Source: Caryophanales bacterium UBA2253 (GTDB lineage Bacteria > Bacillota_I > Bacilli_A > ML615J-28 > CAG-698). Taken from it: a DNA stretch of 26,027 nucleotides. The DNA is taken from contig DDXT01000049.1 in the NCBI GenBank assembly GCA_002347755.1, positions 1-26,027 on the forward strand, in the 5' to 3' direction. Positions 15,696 to 22,435 of the stretch are shown piece by piece. The position numbers and the translations under genes were made by a program. The notes under the pieces were generated by a model that searched no databases, had not been told where the DNA came from, and saw only the letters and a program-made list of their open reading frames with translations. The first letter of the stretch is position 1; each line of letters opens with the position of its first letter.

Positions 15696-16012
15696 GTTTT
15701 TTGCAAATCGGCGGTGTAAACCGCGTTCAGTTTTTTGGGGATCGAAACCAAGGCGTGCGCCAGAGCCGAGAGAAGCAGAAAGACGGCGACCAGAACTCCG
15801 AACGGAAGATCAAACCGTTCCCGGGAGGTTAACTTGAGCGATTGGGTAAGGGGATTGAACCATAAGTAGAACTGGGTGATCGTTGGTTGGAATTCGCTGA
15901 TTTTTTGAATGACCGAAGTGGCGAGAAAGAGCATCATTATGCCTTGGATAAGGTGAAGTCCGCCCATGATCAAATTGAATTTCTGAAGTTTTGCGAATAC
16001 AGTATTTTCCAT
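15692..16012 (-). CDS. Heliorhodopsin, N-terminal part (TM1-TM2), ended by a frameshift
   Basis: The 106-aa frame is the start of the heliorhodopsin continued in the overlapping ORF. LQKFNLIMGGLHLIQGIMML is TM1 and carries His20, equivalent to His23 of HeR-48C12. FGVLVAVFLLLSALAHALVS is TM2 and carries His86, equivalent to His80. Both histidines belong to the conserved polar cluster near the retinal. Between TM1 and TM2 lies an extracellular loop of about 35 residues, usual for this family. The frame stops at a TGA just after CAA AAA ACA. A -1 slip on the A6 run, or one missing A, would let it continue into the remaining five helices, giving about 264 aa (family 250-270). No clear Shine-Dalgarno site precedes the ATG, and the message may be leaderless. 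The gene is divergent from hppA. No retinal-synthesis gene is in the window. Confidence 0.88.
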   Translation of the reverse strand: MENTVFAKLQKFNLIMGGLHLIQGIMMLFLATSVIQKISEFQPTITQFYLWFNPLTQSLKLTSRERFDLPFGVLVAVFLLLSALAHALVSIPKKLNAVYTADLQKT

Positions 16013-16060
16013 ATTATCTTGTATAATATAAAACGTAAAATATTGAATTTGGGAAAAAAG

Positions 16061-16072
16061 GCGAATTCGCCG
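16061..16072. promoter_or_regulatory. Perfect 12-bp palindrome between heliorhodopsin and hppA
   Basis: GGCGAATTCGCC is an exact palindrome, flanked on its left by A6 (16055-16060). It lies about 50 bp upstream of the heliorhodopsin start. It may be an operator for a dimeric regulator. On the minus strand it also looks like a small hairpin followed by T6. Sequence alone cannot decide. Confidence 0.45.
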
Positions 16073-16192
16073 TTATATTGAAGTTTTCAATTTTTAAAAA
16101 TCCAATTACCCGGAAATTGACCGTTTATTTTCATTAATGCCGTACAAGCGTTTTCAATGGTTGCATTAAAGACGGAATCGTTCCAAATTAGA

Positions 16193-16221
16193 TTGAAAAT
16201 GCTTTCGGTTTGTGTTAAAAT
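16193..16221 (+). promoter_or_regulatory. Promoter of hppA
   Basis: TTGAAA (16193-16198), a 17-bp spacer and TAAAAT (16216-16221) with an extended TGT element. The 16 bases GGTTTGTGTTAAAATA are identical in the promoter of the ABC-F gene. The rest of the 243-bp gap (16013-16192) is AT-rich; besides the palindrome it contains repeated TTTTCAAT words. Confidence 0.8.
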
Positions 16222-16255
16222 ATACCCAGTTTTCAGAAACAAAGGAGTTGAAGAA

Positions 16256-18358
16256 ATGGAAACATATTTTATCGTTAGCACGATCGTTATTTCAGTCGTG
16301 GCTTTTGCCTTTGCTTTTTGGCTCTACCTTTGGGTGAAAAGACAGCCTTCAAGCAATAAGAAAATCGCCGGCATTGGTGAATTGATTCGCCAAGGCGCGA
16401 ATACCTTCCTTAAAAAGGAATATATCGTCCTAGCCAAATTCGCCGGCGTTGTTGCTATTTTGATATTTGTTTTCTTACCGGAACCGATTTGGAAGAGTGA
16501 CATTTGGAGTAATCTCATCATGGTCACTGCTTATTTGGGCGGAACGGCTTTTAGCGCTCTGGCCGGAAAAATTGGAATTCAAGTCGCGACCATCGCCAAT
16601 GTGAAAACCGCGGAAGCTTCGCAAAAGGGCATTAAACCGGCCTTCTTGAGCGGATTCAGAGGCGGCTCCGTCATGGGAATGGCGGTTGTTGGCGCCTCCT
16701 TGTTGGGAGTATCCCTGGTATTTTTATTGACTCATAACGGAACTTATCTGCTTGGATTCAGTTTCGGCGCATCCAGCCTGGCCCTGTTCGCCAAAGCCGG
16801 AGGCGGAATCTTCACCAAGACGGCTGACATCAGCGCCGATTTAGTCGGAAAAGTCGAAATGGGAATTCCGGAAGATGATCCGAGAAATCCAGCCGTCATC
16901 GCTGACAATGTTGGCGACAACGTCGGCGACGTCGCCGGAATGGGCGCAGATCTGTTTGACTCCAACGTTGCTTCCTTAGCCGCGGCCTTGGTAATGGCCT
17001 TGGCTTTGGGCGGAGGAAACAACATCATGATGGTCTTCGCTTTCGCGGGGATCGGCTTGTTGGCTTCGATCATCGGGGTCGGATGTGCCAGAATGGGCAA
17101 AAAGGGAAATCCGACCAAAGCCCTAAACACCAGCACTTATCTGACTACCGCCATTTTCACCGTTTTAACGGCGATTGCCACTTTTGCTTTTGATTTTTCA
17201 TGGCGCATTTGGGGAGCATCAGTCGTTGGACTGCTGGTTGGTGTCGTCATCGGCATAACTTCCGACTACTTCACCAATGATGTAAACAAACCGGTTCGCA
17301 ATGTGGCGAAAGCCAGTCAAAGCGGCCCGGCCTTCACGATCCTCAATGGCGTCAGCTACGGTTTCTTGAGCGTTCTTCCGGCCATGGTCGGAATCGCGAT
17401 CTCGGCTTTGGTATCTTATAAATTGGTGGCACCGCTTGGTGATGCTACCGGAATGACCGCTACTTACGGAATGTTCGGAATTGCCATGGCCGCTGTTGGA
17501 ATGCTTTCGATCGTTGGCATGATCGTTTCCAATGATGCTTACGGCCCAATCGTGGACAATGGCCGCGGTTTGGTTGAAATGGGCGACTTGGGCGAAACCG
17601 CCCTTGATGTTACCGATGCCTTGGATTCGGCCGGAAACACTGTCAAAGCCATCACCAAAGGCTTCTCCATCGGCGCGGCCGGGTTGACCGTCATCGCTTT
17701 GTTGGGAGCTTTCATGAGCGAAGTTAATGTCAAAGTTGATGAATTGATCGCCCAAGGCGTGGCTGGATTGGAACATTTGACTGGATTTGATGTCATGGAT
17801 CCAATCGTTTTCTTCGGATTGTTGGTCGGAGCTGCCGTTCCAGCCGTCTTCAGTGCCATGCTGATGCTGGGCGTTGACCGCAATGCGCAAAGAATGGTCG
17901 GAGAAATCCATCGCCAATTCAAAGAGATCCCGGGCCTGAAGGAAGGCAAAGAAGGCGTTTCGCCGGAATATGACAAGTGCATCACCATCGCCACCAAAGG
18001 CGCTCTGAAAGAACTTGTTCCGGCTGGATTGTTCACCATCGTCATGACCGTTTTGGTTGGATTCGTTGGCGGCGTCAAAGCCATGGGCGGATTCTTGGTC
18101 GGAAACATCGTCAGCGGATTGCTTTTGGCTTTGTTCATGAGCAACGCGGGCGGACTCTGGGACAATGGCAAGAAGTTTGTTGAATCAGGCAACTTCGGCG
18201 GAAAAGGTAGCGAAGCTCATAAAGCCGCTGTCGTTGGCGACACCGTCGGTGACCCGTTCAAGGACACTGCCGGCCCGAGCATCAACACCCAGATCACCGT
18301 CGTCAGTTTGTTGGCCAGCTTGCTGAGCACCATCTTCCTGACTCTCTCGATTTTCTAA
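16256..18358 (+). CDS. hppA: Membrane-bound proton-translocating pyrophosphatase
   Basis: The 700-aa integral membrane enzyme hydrolyses pyrophosphate and pumps cations across the membrane. The substrate-site motif DISADLVGKVE (191-201; family DVGADLVGKVE) is followed by PRNPAVIADNVGDNVGDVAGMGADLFDS. The C-terminal KAAVVGDTVGDPFKDTAGPSIN carries the second set of Asp and Lys residues that bind Mg-PPi. Lys464 and Thr467 in GNTVKAITKG correspond to the Lys/Thr pair of K+-independent enzymes (K+-dependent ones have Ala and Gly), so I infer a K+-independent H+ pump. About 16 membrane helices are expected, and length is typical. I start at the ATG at 16256, 8 nt after AAGGAG; the longer frame from 16157 crosses the promoter. 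It is monocistronic, with a terminator that overlaps the next promoter. Confidence 0.96.
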   Translation: METYFIVSTIVISVVAFAFAFWLYLWVKRQPSSNKKIAGIGELIRQGANTFLKKEYIVLAKFAGVVAILIFVFLPEPIWKSDIWSNLIMVTAYLGGTAFSALAGKIGIQVATIANVKTAEASQKGIKPAFLSGFRGGSVMGMAVVGASLLGVSLVFLLTHNGTYLLGFSFGASSLALFAKAGGGIFTKTADISADLVGKVEMGIPEDDPRNPAVIADNVGDNVGDVAGMGADLFDSNVASLAAALVMALALGGGNNIMMVFAFAGIGLLASIIGVGCARMGKKGNPTKALNTSTYLTTAIFTVLTAIATFAFDFSWRIWGASVVGLLVGVVIGITSDYFTNDVNKPVRNVAKASQSGPAFTILNGVSYGFLSVLPAMVGIAISALVSYKLVAPLGDATGMTATYGMFGIAMAAVGMLSIVGMIVSNDAYGPIVDNGRGLVEMGDLGETALDVTDALDSAGNTVKAITKGFSIGAAGLTVIALLGAFMSEVNVKVDELIAQGVAGLEHLTGFDVMDPIVFFGLLVGAAVPAVFSAMLMLGVDRNAQRMVGEIHRQFKEIPGLKEGKEGVSPEYDKCITIATKGALKELVPAGLFTIVMTVLVGFVGGVKAMGGFLVGNIVSGLLLALFMSNAGGLWDNGKKFVESGNFGGKGSEAHKAAVVGDTVGDPFKDTAGPSINTQITVVSLLASLLSTIFLTLSIF

Positions 18359-18369
18359 AATCATCTTGA

Positions 18370-18397
18370 TTACAAATAAAAGTTTCCGTGATATAAT
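18370..18397 (+). promoter_or_regulatory. Promoter of the aldo/keto reductase, inside the hppA terminator
   Basis: TATAAT (18392-18397) lies in the loop of the hppA terminator hairpin. The nearest -35 is TTACAA (18370-18375, 16-bp spacer). The transcript would start near 18404, in the 3' arm of the hairpin, so it would not carry the terminator stem. Confidence 0.65.
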
Positions 18398-18416
18398 TTA
18401 ACACGGGAACTTTTTT
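18378..18416 (+). terminator. Terminator of hppA
   Basis: A 13-bp stem (18378-18390 with 18402-18414; one T-G pair) encloses an 11-nt loop, and a T6 tract (18411-18416) forms its end. It is the strongest terminator stem in the window. Confidence 0.88.
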
Positions 18417-18427
18417 ATGGAGGAATT

Positions 18428-19306
18428 ATGAAGCTGATACTCGGAACTATGCGTTGGGCCAAACTGGATTACGAATCCGCTCAAACCTTGATTGAAACGG
18501 CTTTGGATAACGGGATTTCTTTTTTTGATTTCGCGGACATTTACGGAAGCGGAAAAAGCGAAGAGATTTTCGGAGAAGTCTTAAGCGACCACCCGACCTG
18601 GCGGGATGACATGATCATCCAAAGCAAGTGCGGGATCCGACCCGGGTATTATGATCTTTCCAAAGAACACATTTTGGAATCGGTGGATAAAAGTTTGGAA
18701 AGACTGCAGACCGATCACCTTGATGTTTTGCTTTTGCACCGGCCCGACGTTTTGATGGATCCGGCCGAAGTGGGAGCCGCTTTCGATACTTTGAAAGAGC
18801 AGGGCAAAGTTCGGTATTTTGGCGTTTCCAACATGAGCTCTTCGCAAATCGAACTGCTGCAACAGCATTCGACCGAGAAGATCCTCTTCAACCAGCTTCA
18901 ATTCAGTCTGGTCCACGCGGGGATCGTCGGTCAGGGCATGTATGTCAATACGAATGAACCGGAAGCCACCGATCGCGACGGCGGAATCTTGGAATACTGT
19001 CGGGCTCAGGGGATAACGGTCCAGGCTTGGTCGCCGCTTCAGGCTTCTTTCGAAAGCTGGACTTTCATCGACAACCCGCATTATAAGGCTTTAAACGAAA
19101 AACTGGAGCTGATCGGCAGTAAATACGGCATTTCTCCGGCTGCCGTGGCGATTGCTTGGATTCTTCGGCACCCGGCGGACATTCGTCCGGTCTTGGGAAC
19201 GACCAATCCCGAGCATCTTTTGGAATTGGTCAAAGCCACGACCGTCGAACTGACCCGAAAAGAGTGGTATGAACTGTATATTGAAGCTGGGCACCAGCTT
19301 CCTTGA
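18428..19306 (+). CDS. Aldo/keto reductase (YdhF-like)
   Basis: This 292-aa protein is an NADPH-dependent oxidoreductase of the aldo/keto reductase superfamily, a soluble (beta/alpha)8 barrel. The catalytic tetrad is complete: Asp34 and Tyr39 in FFDFADIYG, Lys67 in IIQSKCG and His104 in VLLLHRPD. The cofactor-binding part shows ILFNQLQFSLVH, VQAWSPL and RPVLGTTNPEHLLELV. The N-terminal LILGTMRW and the overall pattern are close to E. coli YdhF and its relatives, whose natural substrate is not well defined. It has a Shine-Dalgarno site GGAGG (18419-18423) and a promoter embedded in the hppA terminator. It is transcribed alone. I cannot say whether it reduces a sugar, an aldehyde or a quinone. 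Confidence 0.92.
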   Translation: MKLILGTMRWAKLDYESAQTLIETALDNGISFFDFADIYGSGKSEEIFGEVLSDHPTWRDDMIIQSKCGIRPGYYDLSKEHILESVDKSLERLQTDHLDVLLLHRPDVLMDPAEVGAAFDTLKEQGKVRYFGVSNMSSSQIELLQQHSTEKILFNQLQFSLVHAGIVGQGMYVNTNEPEATDRDGGILEYCRAQGITVQAWSPLQASFESWTFIDNPHYKALNEKLELIGSKYGISPAAVAIAWILRHPADIRPVLGTTNPEHLLELVKATTVELTRKEWYELYIEAGHQLP

Positions 19307-19324
19307 CCTAAGAAACGTAATTTT

Positions 19325-19350
19325 AACGTCGCTTTTTTGCGGCGTTTTTT
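19325..19350 (+). terminator. Terminator after the aldo/keto reductase
   Basis: AACGTCGC pairs with GCGGCGTT (19325-19332 with 19339-19346; one T-G pair) and is followed by a T6 run. Confidence 0.9.
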
Positions 19351-19398
19351 GATGGAAAACCTAGGAAATATTTACAAATAATGTTCTTTGGAAAAAGA

Positions 19399-19427
19399 TT
19401 GCGAAAAAAAAGGGAAAGTGATATAAT
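19399..19427 (+). promoter_or_regulatory. Promoter of the ArsB-family permease gene
   Basis: TTGCGA (19399-19404), a 17-bp spacer and a perfect TATAAT (19422-19427). Transcription should begin near 19434, just before the structured leader. Confidence 0.8.
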
Positions 19428-19433
19428 GCCTTA

Positions 19434-19488
19434 GCATTGAAGCCCGAAGGTGCGATAACCCGGGCTTGGGCGTACCGGAGCAGCTTTC
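19434..19488 (+). promoter_or_regulatory. Compact structured leader, candidate riboswitch of unassigned class
   Basis: The whole 55-nt leader is GC-rich compared with its surroundings. AAGCCCG (19440-19446) pairs with CGGGCTT (19461-19467). Inside, GGT (19449-19451) can pair with ACC (19458-19460) around GCGATA. Alternatively, GGTGCG (19449-19454) pairs with CGTACC (19471-19476, one G-T pair), forming an H-type pseudoknot that ends exactly at the Shine-Dalgarno GGAG (19477-19480). This arrangement suits translational control by a ligand. Its position before an ion-transporter gene suggests comparison with the Na+ (DUF1646) and Li+ (nhaA) riboswitches. I cannot confirm a class from memory. Confidence 0.55.
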
Positions 19489-20796
19489 ATGACAGCCACG
19501 TTAGTCATTTCGATATTTACCACCATTTGTTTGATCGGGGCGATCGTTTTCGTTCCCGAGATCCGGATCGGGAAACGATCCTATGAAACCTTCTGGATGG
19601 TCGCTGTGCTTGGGATGGCGATGCTTCTCATTTTTGGGAAAGTCACTTTTCCGGAGATCCTCGCGAACATCACCGCCTCGAATTCCATCAATCCCTTAAA
19701 GATTTTGGTATTGTTTCTTTCGATGACGGTTTTGTCCGTCATTTTGGATGAACTGGGTTTTTTCCGGAAATTGGCTTATTTGGCTTTGAAGAAAGCCAAC
19801 GGAAAGCAGCTGCGGATCTTTTTGTATCTGTACATCACCGTTTCGATTTTAACCATCTTCACCTCCAATGACATCATCATTCTGACTTTTACCCCGTTCA
19901 TTTGTTATTTTTCCAAAAATGCGAAGATCAACCCGCTTCCCTATCTGATCAGCGAATTCGTGGCCGCCAACACTTGGAGCATGATGCTGGTCATCGGAAA
20001 TCCGACCAACATTTACTTGGCTTCGGCTTACGAAATCCATTTTTTGACTTATTTTCAAGTGATGTTTTTCCCGACCGTCATCTCCTCGCTGGTGGCATTC
20101 GGATTGTTGCTGCTGTTGTTCCGAAAAGAACTGACCAAACAAATAATCATTACCGAATCCTACGAGTACGAACTGAAAGACAAACCGATTGTGGGGATCA
20201 TCTTAGCTCATCTGATCATCTGCACCATCCTGTTGGCGGTATCATCGTATATCGGACTGGAAATGTGGTACATTTGCCTTTCCTTCTGCCTGAGCGCCTT
20301 GCTGTGGCTGGGGGGCTACGAACTTTTGAAGAAGAGGCAAAAACCCCTCATTCTTAAAGCATCGTTAAAAAAATCGCCTTGGAGCTTGGTGCCTTTCATT
20401 CTTTCGATGTTTGTCTTTGTGATGGCTCTGAACAAATTTGGCATCACCGCCATCATATCCCGAGACCTGAGCGCCCTGAATCCGGTCTTCGGTTTTGGTC
20501 TGTCTTCCTTTTTGACGGCGAACATCATCAACAACATTCCGATGACCATTCTTTATTCAAACATTTTAGAAACGGTGGTTCCGGTCTTTCAGATGCCGGC
20601 GATTTATGCGTCGGTCATTGGTTCCAACATTGGGGCTTATCTGACCCCGATTGGAGCTTTGGCGGGGATCATGTGGATGCAAATCTTAAAAAAACAGGGA
20701 GTAAAACTCAGTTTCCCGAAATTCATTGAATATGGAATGCTGATCTCGGTGCCGACGATTCTGGTGGCGCTGCTGACCTTGTTGATGGAATTTTAA
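19489..20796 (+). CDS. ArsB-family / ion transporter (IT) superfamily permease
   Basis: The 435-aa polytopic membrane protein has about eleven hydrophobic segments and the two-repeat layout of the IT superfamily. The first half has SNDIIILTFTPFICYF (from about 126) and GNPTNIYLAS (about 170). The second half has TANIINNIPMTILYSN (about 343) and GSNIGAYLTPIGALAGIMWM (about 378). The last block and the following KKQGVKLSFPKFIEYGM resemble the ArsB arsenite/antimonite exporter of Staphylococcus, which is of equal length. No arsR, arsC or arsA is near, so arsenite export is not supported by context. Related families move Na+ (NhaD) or dicarboxylates. A structured leader before the gene suggests control by a small ligand or ion. 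The start follows GGAG at 8 nt. Confidence 0.85.
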   Translation: MTATLVISIFTTICLIGAIVFVPEIRIGKRSYETFWMVAVLGMAMLLIFGKVTFPEILANITASNSINPLKILVLFLSMTVLSVILDELGFFRKLAYLALKKANGKQLRIFLYLYITVSILTIFTSNDIIILTFTPFICYFSKNAKINPLPYLISEFVAANTWSMMLVIGNPTNIYLASAYEIHFLTYFQVMFFPTVISSLVAFGLLLLLFRKELTKQIIITESYEYELKDKPIVGIILAHLIICTILLAVSSYIGLEMWYICLSFCLSALLWLGGYELLKKRQKPLILKASLKKSPWSLVPFILSMFVFVMALNKFGITAIISRDLSALNPVFGFGLSSFLTANIINNIPMTILYSNILETVVPVFQMPAIYASVIGSNIGAYLTPIGALAGIMWMQILKKQGVKLSFPKFIEYGMLISVPTILVALLTLLMEF

Positions 20797-20822
20797 AAAG
20801 CACCGAAAGTGCTTTTTATTTT
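20796..20822 (+). terminator. Terminator after the ArsB-family permease
   Basis: AAAAGCAC (20796-20803) pairs with GTGCTTTT (20809-20816) around CGAAA, with a T-rich tail. The stem begins at the last base of the stop codon. Confidence 0.88.
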
Positions 20823-20842
20823 GAATAGCCAACGAGTATTGT

Positions 20843-20871
20843 TTGATATTGGGGCGGGTTTGTGTTAAAAT
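20843..20871 (+). promoter_or_regulatory. Promoter of the ABC-F / typA / nucleotidase operon
   Basis: TTGATA (20843-20848), a 17-bp spacer and TAAAAT (20866-20871) with an extended TGT element. It shares 16 identical bases with the hppA promoter across the spacer end and -10 box. Confidence 0.8.
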
Positions 20872-20894
20872 AACTAAGTGCGGAGGAAAGAGCC

Positions 20895-22427
20895 ATGAGC
20901 ATCATGGAAATCAAGAATTTAAAATTCAGTTATGGGGAAAAAGCGCTGTTCAACAGTTTGGACATGCAATTGTTTCCCAATGATCATCTTGGTTTGATTG
21001 GTGCGAACGGCGTCGGAAAAACCACACTGATGAATCTGATGGCCCATCGGCTTGACCCCGATGAAGGAACGATCAAGTGGGAAGAAGGCGTCACCTTTTC
21101 TTATTTGGACCAACATTTGCAAGTCGCGGCGGATTTAACCATCCATGACTACTTATATGTGGTTTACGCCGACTTGTTCCAAATGGAAGATCAGATGAAC
21201 GGTTATTACGAAAAATTGGTTTCCGCCGATCCGAGCCAGTATGACAAACTCTTAAGAAACGCGGAATATCTTCAAAACACTCTGGAAGAGAAAGGCTTCT
21301 ATTCCTTGAAGTCCCGGATCGCCAACGTTTTGAACGGTTTGGGGATCGACTACGATGAAAACTGGCTGATGATGAACCTGAGCAGCGGCCAAAGGGTCAA
21401 GGTCTTTCTCGCCAAAATGCTGCTTGAAGAAAGAGATGTCCTGCTTCTCGATGAACCGACCAATTTTTTGGATGTCATCCATGTTGATTGGCTGGCCAAA
21501 TTCCTGATCGGTTACAAAAAAGCTTTCGTAGTGATTTCGCACAACAAGGATTTTTTGAATTCGATCTGCAATCTCATCATTGAAATCGAAAACAAAACCA
21601 TCGATGTTTTCAAAGGCAATTACGATACTTACGTTGAACAGAAGAACCTCCGGGCGGCGCTGTACAAGAAACAATACGAAGCCCAGCAGAAATACATCAA
21701 AGTGACTCAGGATTTCATCGACCGCAACTTGGTTCGCGCCAAAACCACTAAGCGAGCGCAAAGCCGGCGCAAGATTCTGGAAAAAATGGACGTTCTGGAA
21801 AAACCGATCGGGATCAAGAAAATCACCTTTTCTTTTCCTTTCACCAACGGGTTCAACACCGAAGCCCTGATCGTGAACAAACTGTCCATCGGCTATTCCA
21901 AACCGCTGCTTCCCCCGATATCTTTAAAAATCCGTTTTGGAGAAAAAATCGCGGTCATCGGGAAAAACGGGGTCGGAAAAACCACTTTTTTAAAAACCAT
22001 TTTGGGAAACATCCCCGCCTTGGCCGGAGAATCCAAACTCAATCCTCTAAACAAGATCACTTATTACTCTCAGGAACTGGAAAAATTGTCTAAGCTGACG
22101 GCAGTCGCTTACATTCAGGAAGATTATCCGCTGATGGAAGACAAACTGATCCGGGATCTGTTGGGACAATACGGGATCACCGGCGAATTGGCAATCAAAA
22201 CGATGGACAAACTATCCGGAGGCGAGCTGACCAAAGTCCGTTTCGCGAAACTGAGCTTGGAAAGTTCCAACTTGTTGATTCTGGATGAACCGACCAACCA
22301 TCTGGACAAGCAGGCCAAAGAAAGCCTCTTCAAAGCCTTGGGAATTTATCCGGGAACCATCATTCTGGTCACTCATGAGACCGCTTTTTACAAAAATCTG
22401 AAAATGAAAGAAATAATCTTTAGTTAG
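20895..22427 (+). CDS. ABC-F family ATPase (ribosome-associated)
   Basis: The 510-aa protein has two ATP-binding cassettes and no membrane segment, as in ABC-F proteins that act on the ribosomal E site. Cassette 1 has Walker A GANGVGKTT (36-44), an altered signature LSSGQ (162-166) and Walker B LLLDEPTNFLD (about 183-193). Cassette 2 has GKNGVGKTT (about 356-364), LSGGE (439-443) and LLILDEPTNHLD (about 459-470). Between them is a charged helical linker with KRAQSRRKILEKM, which in this family reaches toward the P-site tRNA. Role could be a translation factor (as EttA, YbiT, Uup or YkpA/YfmR types) or antibiotic resistance by target protection. The adjacent typA supports a housekeeping translation role. 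The start follows GGAGG at 8 nt; MEIKNL at 20904 is an alternative. Confidence 0.92.
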   Translation: MSIMEIKNLKFSYGEKALFNSLDMQLFPNDHLGLIGANGVGKTTLMNLMAHRLDPDEGTIKWEEGVTFSYLDQHLQVAADLTIHDYLYVVYADLFQMEDQMNGYYEKLVSADPSQYDKLLRNAEYLQNTLEEKGFYSLKSRIANVLNGLGIDYDENWLMMNLSSGQRVKVFLAKMLLEERDVLLLDEPTNFLDVIHVDWLAKFLIGYKKAFVVISHNKDFLNSICNLIIEIENKTIDVFKGNYDTYVEQKNLRAALYKKQYEAQQKYIKVTQDFIDRNLVRAKTTKRAQSRRKILEKMDVLEKPIGIKKITFSFPFTNGFNTEALIVNKLSIGYSKPLLPPISLKIRFGEKIAVIGKNGVGKTTFLKTILGNIPALAGESKLNPLNKITYYSQELEKLSKLTAVAYIQEDYPLMEDKLIRDLLGQYGITGELAIKTMDKLSGGELTKVRFAKLSLESSNLLILDEPTNHLDKQAKESLFKALGIYPGTIILVTHETAFYKNLKMKEIIFS

Positions 22428-22435
22428 GAAACCAT

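Noticed and set aside
15692..15702. Canonical -1 slippery heptamer A AAA AAC at the heliorhodopsin break
   Set aside because: The heptamer is present, but its phase is wrong for dual-tRNA slippage: the zero frame reads CAA AAA ACA. Only single-codon slippage or transcript slippage would work, so I do not claim classical programmed frameshifting.
16055..16072. Minus-strand terminator at the palindrome
   Set aside because: No minus-strand gene lies upstream that would need it, and a 4-bp stem with a 4-nt loop is small. I kept it as a possible operator.
16087..16281. 64-aa minus-strand ORF between heliorhodopsin and hppA
   Set aside because: It crosses the hppA promoter, ribosome-binding site and start codon, and has no family signal.
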